In this document: positions 1-11,412 of the stretch, one piece after another | Position numbering within the stretch: the stretch's first letter is position 1 | How the letters are laid out: the number at the start of each line of letters is the position of its first letter | Assembly (NCBI GenBank): GCA_964057225.1 | Contig: OZ059900.1 | Coordinates: 2,552,501-2,616,500, forward strand | Source: Auanema rhodensis | Taxonomy: Eukaryota > Nematoda > Chromadorea > Rhabditida > Rhabditidae | DNA: 64,000 nucleotides | Direction of reading: 5' to 3' | Program-made: the position numbers and the translations under genes | The notes under the pieces: generated by a model | What the model was told of the DNA's origin: nothing | Database searches by the model: none | What the model saw: only the letters and a program-made list of their open reading frames with translations

Positions 1-833
1 AACACCATATACTCACCGATTTTTGGTACAAAATCTGTAATACTCGTAAATTTTGATCATATTCGTTAAGATTTGAGAATCAAACACACAATACACAAAA
101 TCAGTCTATTTTTATGAGTTTGCACTGATATTTATTCATTTTGATCAAAAAAGGTCGAAAATAGAAAGAATTTTTGAAATTTCCGAGTTTTGAGTCTAAT
201 TTGGCTAAATCGCTCATATATATGATCAGAAGCATAGTTTTATTGTCTATGACAACAAAAATCATCAATTAAACGCTAGTGATGTTTAAATACTGATTTT
301 CGCTCAAATAGCATTACTACACTAAGTATGGTCGTTTTTATGCCTTTAACACCATATACTCACCGATTTTTGGTACAAAATCTGTAATACTCGTACATTT
401 TGATCATATTCGTTAAGATTTGAGAATCAAACATACAATACACAAAATCAGTCTATTTTTATGAGCTTGCACTGATATATATTCATTTTGATCAAAAAAG
501 GTCGAAAATAGAAAGAATTTTTGAAATTTCCGAGTTTTGAGTCTAATTTGGCTAAATCGCTCATATATATGATCAGAAGCATAGGTGTATTGTCTATGAC
601 AACAAAAGTCATTAATTAAACACTAATGATGTTTAAATCACTAAATTTCGCTCTAATAGCATTACTACACTAAGTATGGTCGTTTTTATGCCTTTAACAC
701 CATATACTCACCGATTTTTGGTACAAAATCTGTAATACTCGTAAATTTTGATCATATTCGTTAAGATTTGAGAATCAAACACACAATACACAAAATCAGT
801 CTATTTTTATGAGCTTGCACTGATATATATTCA

Positions 834-923
834 TTTTGATCAAAAAAGGTCGAAAATAGAAAGAATTTTTGAAATTTCCGAGTTTTGAGTCTAATTTGGC
901 TAAATCGCTCATATATATGATCA
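834..923. other. Palindrome cluster within the monomer, reference copy
   Basis: Perfect dyads seen here: TTTTGATCAAAA at 834-845, GAAATTTC at 871-878, and TCATATATATGA at 909-920 overlapping TGATCA at 918-923. Just downstream, CATAG (928-932) and CTATG (942-946) form a 5-bp inverted repeat with a 9-base spacer. Most monomers keep all of these. The last TGATCA is the point at which the inverted-to-forward junctions at 14336 and 20456 resume forward sequence. Confidence 0.75.
842..886 (+). other. Helically phased A/T tracts (probable bent DNA), reference copy
   Basis: A/T tracts have centres near phases 149.5 (AAAAAA), 159.5 (AAAA), 172 (AATTTTT), 179.5 (AAATTT) and 189.5 (TTTT), so the spacing is about one helical turn. 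Tracts phased in this way are known to bend DNA. The block is almost unchanged in every monomer of either orientation; the main exception is AAATTTCC becoming AATTTTCC in some types. Curvature and any role in nucleosome placement are inferred. Confidence 0.6.
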
Positions 924-2086
924 GAAGCATAGGTGTATTGTCTATGACAACAAAAGTCATCAATTAAACGCTAGTGATGTTTTAATACTGAATTTCGCTC
1001 AAATAGCATTACTACACTAAGTATGGTCGTTTTTATGCCTTTAACACCATATACTCACCGATTTTTGGTACAAAATCTGTAATACTCGTAAATTTTGATC
1101 ATATTCGTTAAGATTTGAGAATCAAACATACAATACACAAAATCAGTCTATTTTTATGAGCTTGCACTGATATATATTCATTTTGATCAAAAAAGGTCGA
1201 AAATAGAAAGAATTTTTGAAATTTCCGAGTTTTGAGTCTAATTTGGCTAAATCGCTCATATATATGATCAAAAACATAGTTTTACTGTCTATGATAACAA
1301 AAGTCTTCAAATATACACTAATAATGATTAAATCACTGAATTTCAGTCATATAGCATTACTACACTAAGTATGGTCGTTTTTATGCCTTTAACACCATAT
1401 ACTCACCGATTTTTGGTACAAAATCTGTAATACTCGTAAATTTTGATCATATTCGTTAAGATTTGAGAATCAAACACACAATACACAAAATCAGTCTATT
1501 TTTATGAGCTTGCACTGATATATATTCATTTTGATCAAAAAAGGTCGAAAATAGAAAGAATTTTTGAAATTTCCGAGTTTTGAGTCTAATTTGGCTAAAT
1601 CGCTCATATATATGATCAGAAGCATAGGTGTATTGTCTATGATAACAAAAGTCTTCAAATATACACTAATAATGATTAAATCACTGAATTTCAGTCAAAT
1701 AGCATTACTACACTAAGTATGGTCGTTTTTATGCCTTTAACACCATATACTCACCGATTTTTGGTACAAAATCTGTAATACTTGTAAATTTTGATCATAT
1801 TCGTTAAGATTCGAAAATCAAACACATAATACACGAAATAAGTCTAGTTTTATGAGTTTGCACTGATATTTATTCATTTTGATCAAAAAAGGTCGAAAAT
1901 AGAAAGAATTTTTGAATTTTCCGAGTTTTGAGTCCAATTGGGCTAAATCGCTCATATATATGATCAAAAGCATAGTTTTACTGTCTATGATAACAAAAGT
2001 CTTCAAATATACACTAATAATGTGTAAATCACTGAATTTCACTCAAATAGCATTACTACACTAAGTATGGTCGTTTTTATGCCTTT

Positions 2087-5000
2087 AACACCATATACTC
2101 ACCGATTTTTGGTACAAAATCTGTAATACTTGTAAATTTTGATCATATTCGTTAAGATTTGAGAATCAAACACACAATACACAAAATCAGTCTATTTTTA
2201 TGAGTTTGCACTGATATTTATTCATTTTGATCAAAAAAGGTCGAAAATAGAAAGAATTTTTGAAATTTCCGAGTTTTGAGTCTAATTTGGCTAAATCGCT
2301 CATATATATGATCAGAAGCATAGTTTTATTGTCTATGACAACAAAAATCATCAATTAAACGCTAGTGATGTTTAAATACTGATTTTCGCTCAAATAGCAT
2401 TACTACACTAAGTATGGTCGTTTTTATGCCTTTAACACCATATACTCACCGATTTTTGGTACAAAATCTGTAATACTCGTAAATTTTGATCATATTCGTT
2501 AAGATTTGAGAATCAAACATACAATACACAAAATCAGTCTATTTTTATGAGCTTGCACTGATATATATTCATTTTGATCAAAAAAGGTCGAAAATAGAAA
2601 GAATTTTTGAAATTTCCGAGTTTTGAGTCTAATTTGGCTAAATCGCTCATATATATGATCAGAAGCATAGTTGTATTGTCTATGACAACAAAAGTCATCA
2701 ATTAAACGCTAGTGATGTTTTAATACTGAATTTCGCTCAAATAGCATTACTACACTAAGTATGGTCGTTTTTATGCCTTTAACACCATATACTCACCGAT
2801 TTTTGGTACAAAATCTGTAATACTCGTACATTTTGATCATATTCGTTAAGATTTGAGAATCAAACATACAATACACGAAATAAGTCTATTTTTATGAGTT
2901 TGCACTGATATATATTCATTTTGATCAAAAAAGGTCGAAAATAGAAAGAATTTTTGAAATTTCCGAGTTTTGAGTCTAATTTGGCTAAATCGCTCATATA
3001 TATGATCAAAAACATAGTTTTACTGTCTATGATAACAAAAGTCTTCAAATATACACTAATAATGATTAAATCACTGAATTTCAGTCAAATAGCATTACTA
3101 CACTAAGTATGGTCGTTTTTATGCCTTTAACACCATATACTCACCGATTTTTGGTACAAAATCTGTAATACTTGTAAATTTTGATCATATTCGTTAAGAT
3201 TCGAGAATCAAACACATAATACACGAAATAAGTCTATTTTTATGAGTTTGCACTGATATTTATTCATTTTGATCAAAAAAGGTCGAAAATAGAAAGAATT
3301 TTTGAAATTTCCGAGTTTTGAGTCTAATTTGGCTAAATCGCTCATATATATGATCAGAAGCATAGGTGTATTGTCTATGATAACAAAAGTCTTCAAATAT
3401 ACACTAATAATGATTAAATCACTGAATTTCAGTCATATAGCATTACTACACTAAGTATGGTCGTTTTTATGCCTTTAACACCATATACTCACCGATTTTT
3501 GGTACAAAATCTGTAATACTCGTAAATTTTGATCATATTCGTTAAGATTTGAGAATCAAACACACAATACACAAAATCAGTCTATTTTTATGAGCTTGCA
3601 CTGATATATATTCATTTTGATCAAAAAAGGTCGAAAATAGAAAGAATTTTTGAAATTTCCGAGTTTTGAGTCTAATTTGGCTAAATTGCTCATATATATG
3701 ATCAGAAGCATAGGTGTATTGTCTATGATAACAAAAGTCTTCAAATATACACTAATAATGATTAAATCACTGAATTTCAGTCAAATAGCATTACTACACT
3801 AAGTATGGTCGTTTTTATGCCTTTAACACCATATACTCACCGATTTTTGGTACAAAATCTGTAATACTTGTAAATTTTGATCATATTCGTTAAGATTCGA
3901 AAATCAAACACATAATACACGAAATAAGTCTAGTTTTATGAGTTTGCACTGATATTTATTCATTTTGATCAAAAAAGGTCGAAAATAGAAAGAATTTTTG
4001 AATTTTCCGAGTTTTGAGTCTAATTTGGCTAAATCGCTCATATATATGATCAGAAGCATAGTTTTATTGTCTATGACAACAAAAATCATCAATTAAACGC
4101 TAGTGATGTTTAAATACTGATTTTCGCTCAAATAGCATTACTACACTAAGTATGGTCGTTTTTATGCCTTTAACACCATATACTCACCGATTTTTGGTAC
4201 AAAATCTGTAATACTCGTAAATTTTGATCATATTCGTTAAGATTTGAGAATCAAACATACAATACACAAAATCAGTCTATTTTTATGAGCTTGCACTGAT
4301 ATATATTCATTTTGATCAAAAAAGGTCGAAAATAGAAAGAATTTTTGAAATTTCCGAGTTTTGAGTCTAATTTGGCTAAATCGCTCATATATATGATCAG
4401 AAGCATAGTTGTATTGTCTATGACAACAAAAGTCATCAATTAAACGCTAGTGATGTTTTAATACTGAATTTCGCTCAAATAGCATTACTACACTAAGTAT
4501 GGTCGTTTTTATGCCTTTAACACCATATACTCACCGATTTTTGGTACAAAATCTGTAATACTCGTACATTTTGATCATATTCGTTAAGATTTGAGAATCA
4601 AACATACAATACACGAAATAAGTCTATTTTTATGAGTTTGCACTGATATATATTCATTTTGATCAAAAAAGGTCGAAAATAGAAAGAATTTTTGAAATTT
4701 CCGAGTTTTGAGTCTAATTTGGCTAAATCGCTCATATATATGATCAAAAACATAGTTTTACTGTCTATGATAACAAAAGTCTTCAAATATACACTAATAA
4801 TGATTAAATCACTGAATTTCAGTCAAATAGCATTACTACACTAAGTATGGTCGTTTTTATGCCTTTAACACCATATACTCACCGATTTTTGGTACAAAAT
4901 CTGTAATACTTGTAAATTTTGATCATATTCGTTAAGATTCGAGAATCAAACACATAATACACGAAATAAGTCTATTTTTATGAGTTTGCACTGATATTTA

Positions 5001-8000
5001 TTCATTTTGATCAAAAAAGGTCGAAAATAGAAAGAATTTTTGAAATTTCCGAGTTTTGAGTCTAATTTGGCTAAATCGCTCATATATATGATCAGAAGCA
5101 TAGGTGTATTGTCTATGATAACAAAAGTCTTCAAATATACACTAATAATGATTAAATCACTGAATTTCAGTCATATAGCATTACTACACTAAGTATGGTC
5201 GTTTTTATGCCTTTAACACCATATACTCACCGATTTTTGGTACAAAATCTGTAATACTCGTAAATTTTGATCATATTCGTTAAGATTTGAGAATCAAACA
5301 CACAATACACAAAATCAGTCTATTTTTATGAGCTTGCACTGATATATATTCATTTTGATCAAAAAAGGTCGAAAATAGAAAGAATTTTTGAAATTTCCGA
5401 GTTTTGAGTCTAATTTGGCTAAATCGCTCATATATATGATCAGAAGCATAGTTGTATTGTCTATGACAACAAAAGTCATCAATTAAACGCTAGTGATGTT
5501 TTAATACTGAATTTCGCTCAAATAGCATTACTACACTAAGTATGGTCGTTTTTATGCCTTTAACACCATATACTCACCGATTTTTGGTACAAAATCTGTA
5601 ATACTCGTAAATTTTGATCATATTCGTTAAGATTTGAGAATCAAACACACAATACACAAAATCAGTCTATTTTTATGAGCTTGCACTGATATATATTCAT
5701 TTTGATCAAAAAAGGTCGAAAATAGAAAGAATTTTTGAAATTTCCGAGTTTTGAGTCTAATTTGGCTAAATCGCTCATATATATGATCAGAAGCATAGGT
5801 GTATTGTCTATGATAACAAAAGTCTTCAAATATACACTAATAATGATTAAATCACTGAATTTCAGTCAAATAGCATTACTACACTAAGTATGGTCGTTTT
5901 TATGCCTTTAACACCATATACTCACCGATTTTTGGTACAAAATCTGTAATACTTGTAAATTTTGATCATATTCGTTAAGATTCGAAAATCAAACACATAA
6001 TACACGAAATAAGTCTAGTTTTATGAGTTTGCACTGATATTTATTCATTTTGATCAAAAAAGGTCGAAAATAGAAAGAATTTTTGAATTTTCCGAGTTTT
6101 GAGTCTAATTTGGCTAAATCGCTCATATATATGATCAGAAGCATAGTTTTATTGTCTATGACAACAAAAATCATCAATTAAACGCTAGTGATGTTTAAAT
6201 ACTGATTTTCGCTCAAATAGCATTACTACACTAAGTATGGTCGTTTTTATGCCTTTAACACCATATACTCACCGATTTTTGGTACAAAATCTGTAATACT
6301 CGTAAATTTTGATCATATTCGTTAAGATTTGAGAATCAAACATACAATACACAAAATCAGTCTATTTTTATGAGCTTGCACTGATATATATTCATTTTGA
6401 TCAAAAAAGGTCGAAAATAGAAAGAATTTTTGAAATTTCCGAGTTTTGAGTCTAATTTGGCTAAATCGCTCATATATATGATCAGAAGCATAGTTGTATT
6501 GTCTATGACAACAAAAGTCATCAATTAAACGCTAGTGATGTTTTAATACTGAATTTCGCTCAAATAGCATTACTACACTAAGTATGGTCGTTTTTATGCC
6601 TTTAACACCATATACTCACCGATTTTTGGTACAAAATCTGTAATACTCGTACATTTTGATCATATTCGTTAAGATTTGAGAATCAAACATACAATACACG
6701 AAATAAGTCTATTTTTATGAGTTTGCACTGATATATATTCATTTTGATCAAAAAAGGTCGAAAATAGAAAGAATTTTTGAAATTTCCGAGTTTTGAGTCT
6801 AATTTGGCTAAATCGCTCATATATATGATCAAAAACATAGTTTTACTGTCTATGATAACAAAAGTCTTCAAATATACACTAATAATGATTAAATCACTGA
6901 ATTTCAGTCAAATAGCATTACTACACTAAGTATGGTCGTTTTTATGCCTTTAACACCATATACTCACCGATTTTTGGTACAAAATCTGTAATACTTGTAA
7001 ATTTTGATCATATTCGTTAAGATTCGAGAATCAAACACATAATACACGAAATAAGTCTATTTTTATGAGTTTGCACTGATATTTATTCATTTTGATCAAA
7101 AAAGGTCGAAAATAGAAAGAATTTTTGAAATTTCCGAGTTTTGAGTCTAATTTGGCTAAATCGCTCATATATATGATCAGAAGCATAGGTGTATTGTCTA
7201 TGATAACAAAAGTCTTCAAATATACACTAATAATGATTAAATCACTGAATTTCAGTCAAATAGCATTACTACACTAAGTATGGTCGTTTTTATGCCTTTA
7301 AAACCATATACTCACCGATTTTTGGTACAAAATCTGTAATACTTGTAAATTTTGATCATATTCGTTAAGATTCGAAAATCAAACACATAATACACGAAAT
7401 AAGTCTAGTTTTATGAGTTTGCACTGATATTTATTCATTTTGATCAAAAAAGGTCGAAAATAGAAAGAATTTTTGAATTTTCCGAGTTTTGAGTCTAATT
7501 TGGCTAAATCGCTCATATATATGATCAGAAGCATAGTTTTATTGTCTATGACAACAAAAATCATCAATTAAACGCTAGTGATGTTTAAATACTGATTTTC
7601 GCTCAAATAGCATTACTACACTAAGTATGGTCGTTTTTATGCCTTTAACACCATATACTCACCGATTTTTGGTACAAAATCTGTAATACTCGTAAATTTT
7701 GATCATATTCGTTAAGATTTGAGAATCAAACATACAATACACAAAATCAGTCTATTTTTATGAGCTTGCACTGATATATATTCATTTTGATCAAAAAAGG
7801 TCGAAAATAGAAAGAATTTTTGAAATTTCCGAGTTTTGAGTCTAATTTGGCTAAATCGCTCATATATATGATCAGAAGCATAGTTGTATTGTCTATGACA
7901 ACAAAAGTCATCAATTAAACGCTAGTGATGTTTTAATACTGAATTTCGCTCAAATAGCATTACTACACTAAGTATGGTCGTTTTTATGCCTTTAACACCA

Positions 8001-8689
8001 TATACTCACCGATTTTTGGTACAAAATCTGTAATACTCGTACATTTTGATCATATTCGTTAAGATTTGAGAATCAAACATACAATACACGAAATAAGTCT
8101 ATTTTTATGAGTTTGCACTGATATATATTCATTTTGATCAAAAAAGGTCGAAAATAGAAAGAATTTTTGAAATTTCCGAGTTTTGAGTCTAATTTGGCTA
8201 AATCGCTCATATATATGATCAAAAACATAGTTTTACTGTCTATGATAACAAAAGTCTTCAAATATACACTAATAATGATTAAATCACTGAATTTCAGTCA
8301 AATAGCATTACTACACTAAGTATGGTCGTTTTTATGCCTTTAACACCATATACTCACCGATTTTTGGTACAAAATCTGTAATACTTGTAAATTTTGATCA
8401 TATTCGTTAAGATTCGAGAATCAAACACATAATACACGAAATAAGTCTATTTTTATGAGTTTGCACTGATATTTATTCATTTTGATCAAAAAAGGTCGAA
8501 AATAGAAAGAATTTTTGAAATTTCCGAGTTTTGAGTCTAATTTGGCTAAATCGCTCATATATATGATCAGAAGCATAGGTGTATTGTCTATGATAACAAA
8601 AGTCTTCAAATATACACTAATAATGATTAAATCACTGAATTTCAGTCAAATAGCATTACTACACTAAGTATGGTCGTTTTTATGCCTTT
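2087..8689 (+). repeat. Tetramer-based HOR (Z-W-X-Y), four units of 4-6 monomers
   Basis: A four-monomer series Z-W-X-Y recurs with boundaries 2087-3824 (1738 bp), 3825-5909 (2085 bp), 5910-7299 (1390 bp) and 7300-8689 (1390 bp). X is marked by CTCGTACATT plus ACACGAAATAAG, Y by TTCGAGAATC plus AGGTGTATTG, Z by TTCGAAAATC plus TCTAGTTTT, and W by TAGTTGTATTG. The five- and six-monomer units carry one (3477) or two (5215, 5562) extra monomers between Y and Z. The Z at 2087 has a P-like V1, so the first unit is imperfect. Confidence 0.85.
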
Positions 8690-11408
8690 AAAACCATATA
8701 CTCACCGATTTTTGGTACAAAATCTGTAATACTTGTAAATTTTGATCATATTCGTTAAGATTCGAGAATCAAACACATAATACACAAAATCAGTCTATTT
8801 TTATGAGTTTGCACTGATATTTATTCATTTTGATCAAAAAAGGTCGAAAATAGAAAGAATTTTTGAATTTTCCGAGTTTTGAGTCCAATTGGGCTAAATC
8901 GCTCATATATATGATCAAAAGCATAGTTTTACTGTCTATGATAACAAAAGTCTTCAAATATACACTAATAATGTGTAAATCACTGAATTTCACTCAAATA
9001 GCATTACTACACTAAGTATGGTCGTTTTTATGCCTTTAACACCATATACTCACCGATTTTTGGTACAAAATCTGTAATACTCGTAAATTTCGATCATATT
9101 CGTTAAGATTTGAGAATCAAACATACAATACACAAAATCAGTCTATTTTTATGAGCTTGCACTGATATATATTCATTTTGATCAAAAAAGGTCGAAAATA
9201 GAAAGAAATTTTGAAATTTCCGAGTTTTGAGTCTAATTTGGCTAAATCGTTCATATATATGATCAAAAACATAGTTTTACTGTCTATGATAACAAAAGTC
9301 TTCAAATATACACTAATAATGATTAAATCACTGAATTTCAGTCATATAGCATTACTACACTAAGTATAGTCGTTTTTATGCCTTTAACACCATATACTCA
9401 CCGATTTTTGGTACAAAATCTGTAATACTCGTAAATTTTGATCATATTCGTTAAGATTTGAGAATCAAACACACAATACACAAAATCAGTCTATTTTTAT
9501 GAGTTTGCACTGATATTTATTCATTTTGATCAAAAAAGGTCGAAAATAGAAAGAATTTTTGAAATTTCCGAGTTTTGAGTCTAATTTGGCTAAATCGCTC
9601 ATATATATGATCAGAAGCATAGTTTTATTGTCTATGACAACAAAAATCATCAATTAAACGCTAGTGATGTTTAAATACTGATTTTCGCTCAAATAGCATT
9701 ACTACACTAAGTATGGTCGTTTTTATGCCTTTAACACCATATACTCACCGATTTTTGGTACAAAATCTGTAATACTCGTACATTTTGATCATATTCGTTA
9801 AGATTTGAGAATCAAACATACAATACACAAAATCAGTCTATTTTTATGAGCTTGCACTGATATATATTCATTTTGATCAAAAAAGGTCGAAAATAGAAAG
9901 AATTTTTGAAATTTCCGAGTTTTGAGTCTAATTTGGCTAAATCGCTCATATATATGATCAAAAACATAGTTTTACTGTCTATGATAACAAAAGTCTTCAA
10001 ATATACACTAATAATGATTAAATCACTGAATTTCAGTCAAATAGCATTACTACACTAAGTATGGTCGTTTTTATGCCTTTAACACCATATACTCACCGAT
10101 TTTTGGTACAAAATCTGTAATACTTGTAAATTTTGATCATATTCGTTAAGATTCGAGAATCAAACACATAATACACGAAATAAGTCTATTTTTATGAGTT
10201 TGCACTGATATTTATTCATTTTGATCAAAAAAGGTCGAAAATAGAAAGAATTTTTGAAATTTCCGAGTTTTGAGTCTAATTTGGCTAAATCGCTCATATA
10301 TATGATCAGAAGCATAGGTGTATTGTCTATGATAACAAAAGTCTTCAAATATACACTAATAATGATTAAATCACTGAATTTCAGTCAAATAGCATTACTA
10401 CACTAAGTATGGTCGTTTTTATGCCTTTAAAACCATATACTCACCGATTTTTGGTACAAAATCTGTAATACTTGTAAATTTTGATCATATTCGTTAAGAT
10501 TCGAGAATCAAACACATAATACACAAAATCAGTCTTTTTTTATGAGTTTGCACTGATATTTATTCATTTTGATCAAAAAAGGTCGAAAATAGAAAGAATT
10601 TTTGAATTTTCCGAGTTTTGAGTCCAATTGGGCTAAATCGCTCATATATATGATCAAAAGCATAGTTTTACTGTCTATGATAACAAAAGTCTTCAAATAT
10701 ACACTAATAATGTGTAAATCACTGAATTTCACTCAAATAGCATTACTACACTAAGTATGGTCGTTTTTATGCCTTTAACACCATATACTCACCGATTTTT
10801 GGTACAAAATCTGTAATACTTGTAAATTTTGATCATATTCGTTAAGATTCGAGAATCAAACACATAATACACGAAATAAGTCTATTTTTATGAGTTTGCA
10901 CTGATAGTTATTCATTTTGATCAAAAAAGGTCGAAAATAGAAAGAATTTTTGAAATTTCCGAGTTTTGAGTCTAATTTGGCTAAATCGCTCATATATATG
11001 ATCAGAAGCATAGTTTTATTGTCTATGACAACAAAAATCATCAATTAAACGCTAGTGATGTTTAAATACTGATTTTCGCTCAAATAGCATTACTACACTA
11101 AGTATGGTCGTTTTTATGCCTTTAACACCATATACTCACCGATTTTTGGTACAAAATCTGTGATACTCGTAAATTTTGATCATATTCGGTGAGATTCGAG
11201 AATCGAACACACAATACACAAAATAAGTCTATTTTTACGAGTTTGCACTGATATTTATTCATTTTGATCAAAAAAGGTCGAAAATAGAAAGAATTTTTGA
11301 AATTTCCGAGTTTTGAGTCTAATTTGGCTAAATCGCTCATATATATGATCAAAAGCATAGTTTTACTGTCTATGATAACAAAAGTCTTCAAATATACACT
11401 AATAATGT
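8690..11408 (+). repeat. Forward satellite block up to the first inversion junction
   Basis: Eight monomers start at 8690, 9038, 9386, 9733, 10081, 10429, 10777 and 11124; the last is cut at phase 285. Several begin with AAAACC in place of AACACC (8690, 10429), the variant that also marks 7300. The final monomer is unusual: CTGTGATACTCG, TTCGGTGAGATTCGAG, AATCGAAC and TTTACGAG. These changes remove stops and give the longest reading frame in the window (89 codons, 11122-11391, minus strand), which looks fortuitous. Confidence 0.88.
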
Positions 11409-11412
11409 CTAT
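11405..11412. other. Forward-to-inverted junction, copy 1
   Basis: Forward sequence ends in AATAATGT (e-type tail, phase about 285) and inverted sequence starts with CTATTTGAGCG (phase about 311, read backwards). No inserted bases are needed if the forward donor was e-type. The two arms meet 26 phases apart, so the site is a long inverted repeat with a spacer of about 26 bp. The identical junction is seen at 17525-17532. Confidence 0.85.

Larger units (their letters stand above)
696..1042 (+). repeat. Reference satellite monomer (P-type V1, 347 bp)
   Basis: A complete typical unit, used here to describe the anatomy. It has 104 G+C in 347 bases (30%) and 9 CpG. Phases 1-43 and 316-347 form one constant zone across the monomer junction. 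Phases 141-213 form a second constant zone. V1 (about 739-835) carries the P haplotype. V2 (about 922-1010) carries the GACAACAAAAGTCATC family with the TTTTAATACTG tail. TGATCA occurs three times, at 749-754, 837-842 and 918-923. Confidence 0.93.
1..2086 (+). repeat. Forward satellite block, six mixed-type monomers
   Basis: Monomers start at 1, 348, 696, 1043, 1391 and 1739. The V2 types in order are: a (AAAAATCATC), b (CATTAATTAAACAC), c (TTTTAATACTG tail), d (AAAAACATAG with TCTTC and the unusual CAGTCATATAGC), V (AGGTGT with GATAAC) and e (CCAATTGGGC, ATGTGTAAATCAC). The stretch from about 931 into 2431 occurs in the opposite orientation at about 12836-14335. Confidence 0.88.

Noticed and set aside
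760-777. Possible CENP-B box (TTCG....A..CGGG) at TTCGTTAAGATTTGAG or TTCGTTAAGATTCGAG
   Set aside because: The first TTCG fits, but the central A and the CGGG core are missing in every monomer type inspected.
763-785. RNA polymerase III B-box-like TTCTCGAATC on the minus strand of Q monomers
   Set aside because: It has at least two mismatches to the B-box consensus, no A-box at a suitable distance, and the site is variable among monomers.
696-1042. Monomer as an old dimer of two about 174-bp halves
   Set aside because: Halves share only short AT-rich words and GATC motifs at unequal spacing (88, 81 and 178). No convincing half-to-half similarity was seen by eye.
1818-2042. Open reading frame of 74 codons on the minus strand, with about 80 similar frames across the window
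   Set aside because: It repeats with the satellite, ends or starts differently by monomer type, has no recognised domain and no gene-like context. Treated as a by-product of the repeat.
11122-11391. 89-codon frame at the inversion edge, the longest in the window
   Set aside because: It is extended only because GGTGAG and TGTGATAC changes in that monomer remove stops; no domain or signal is visible.
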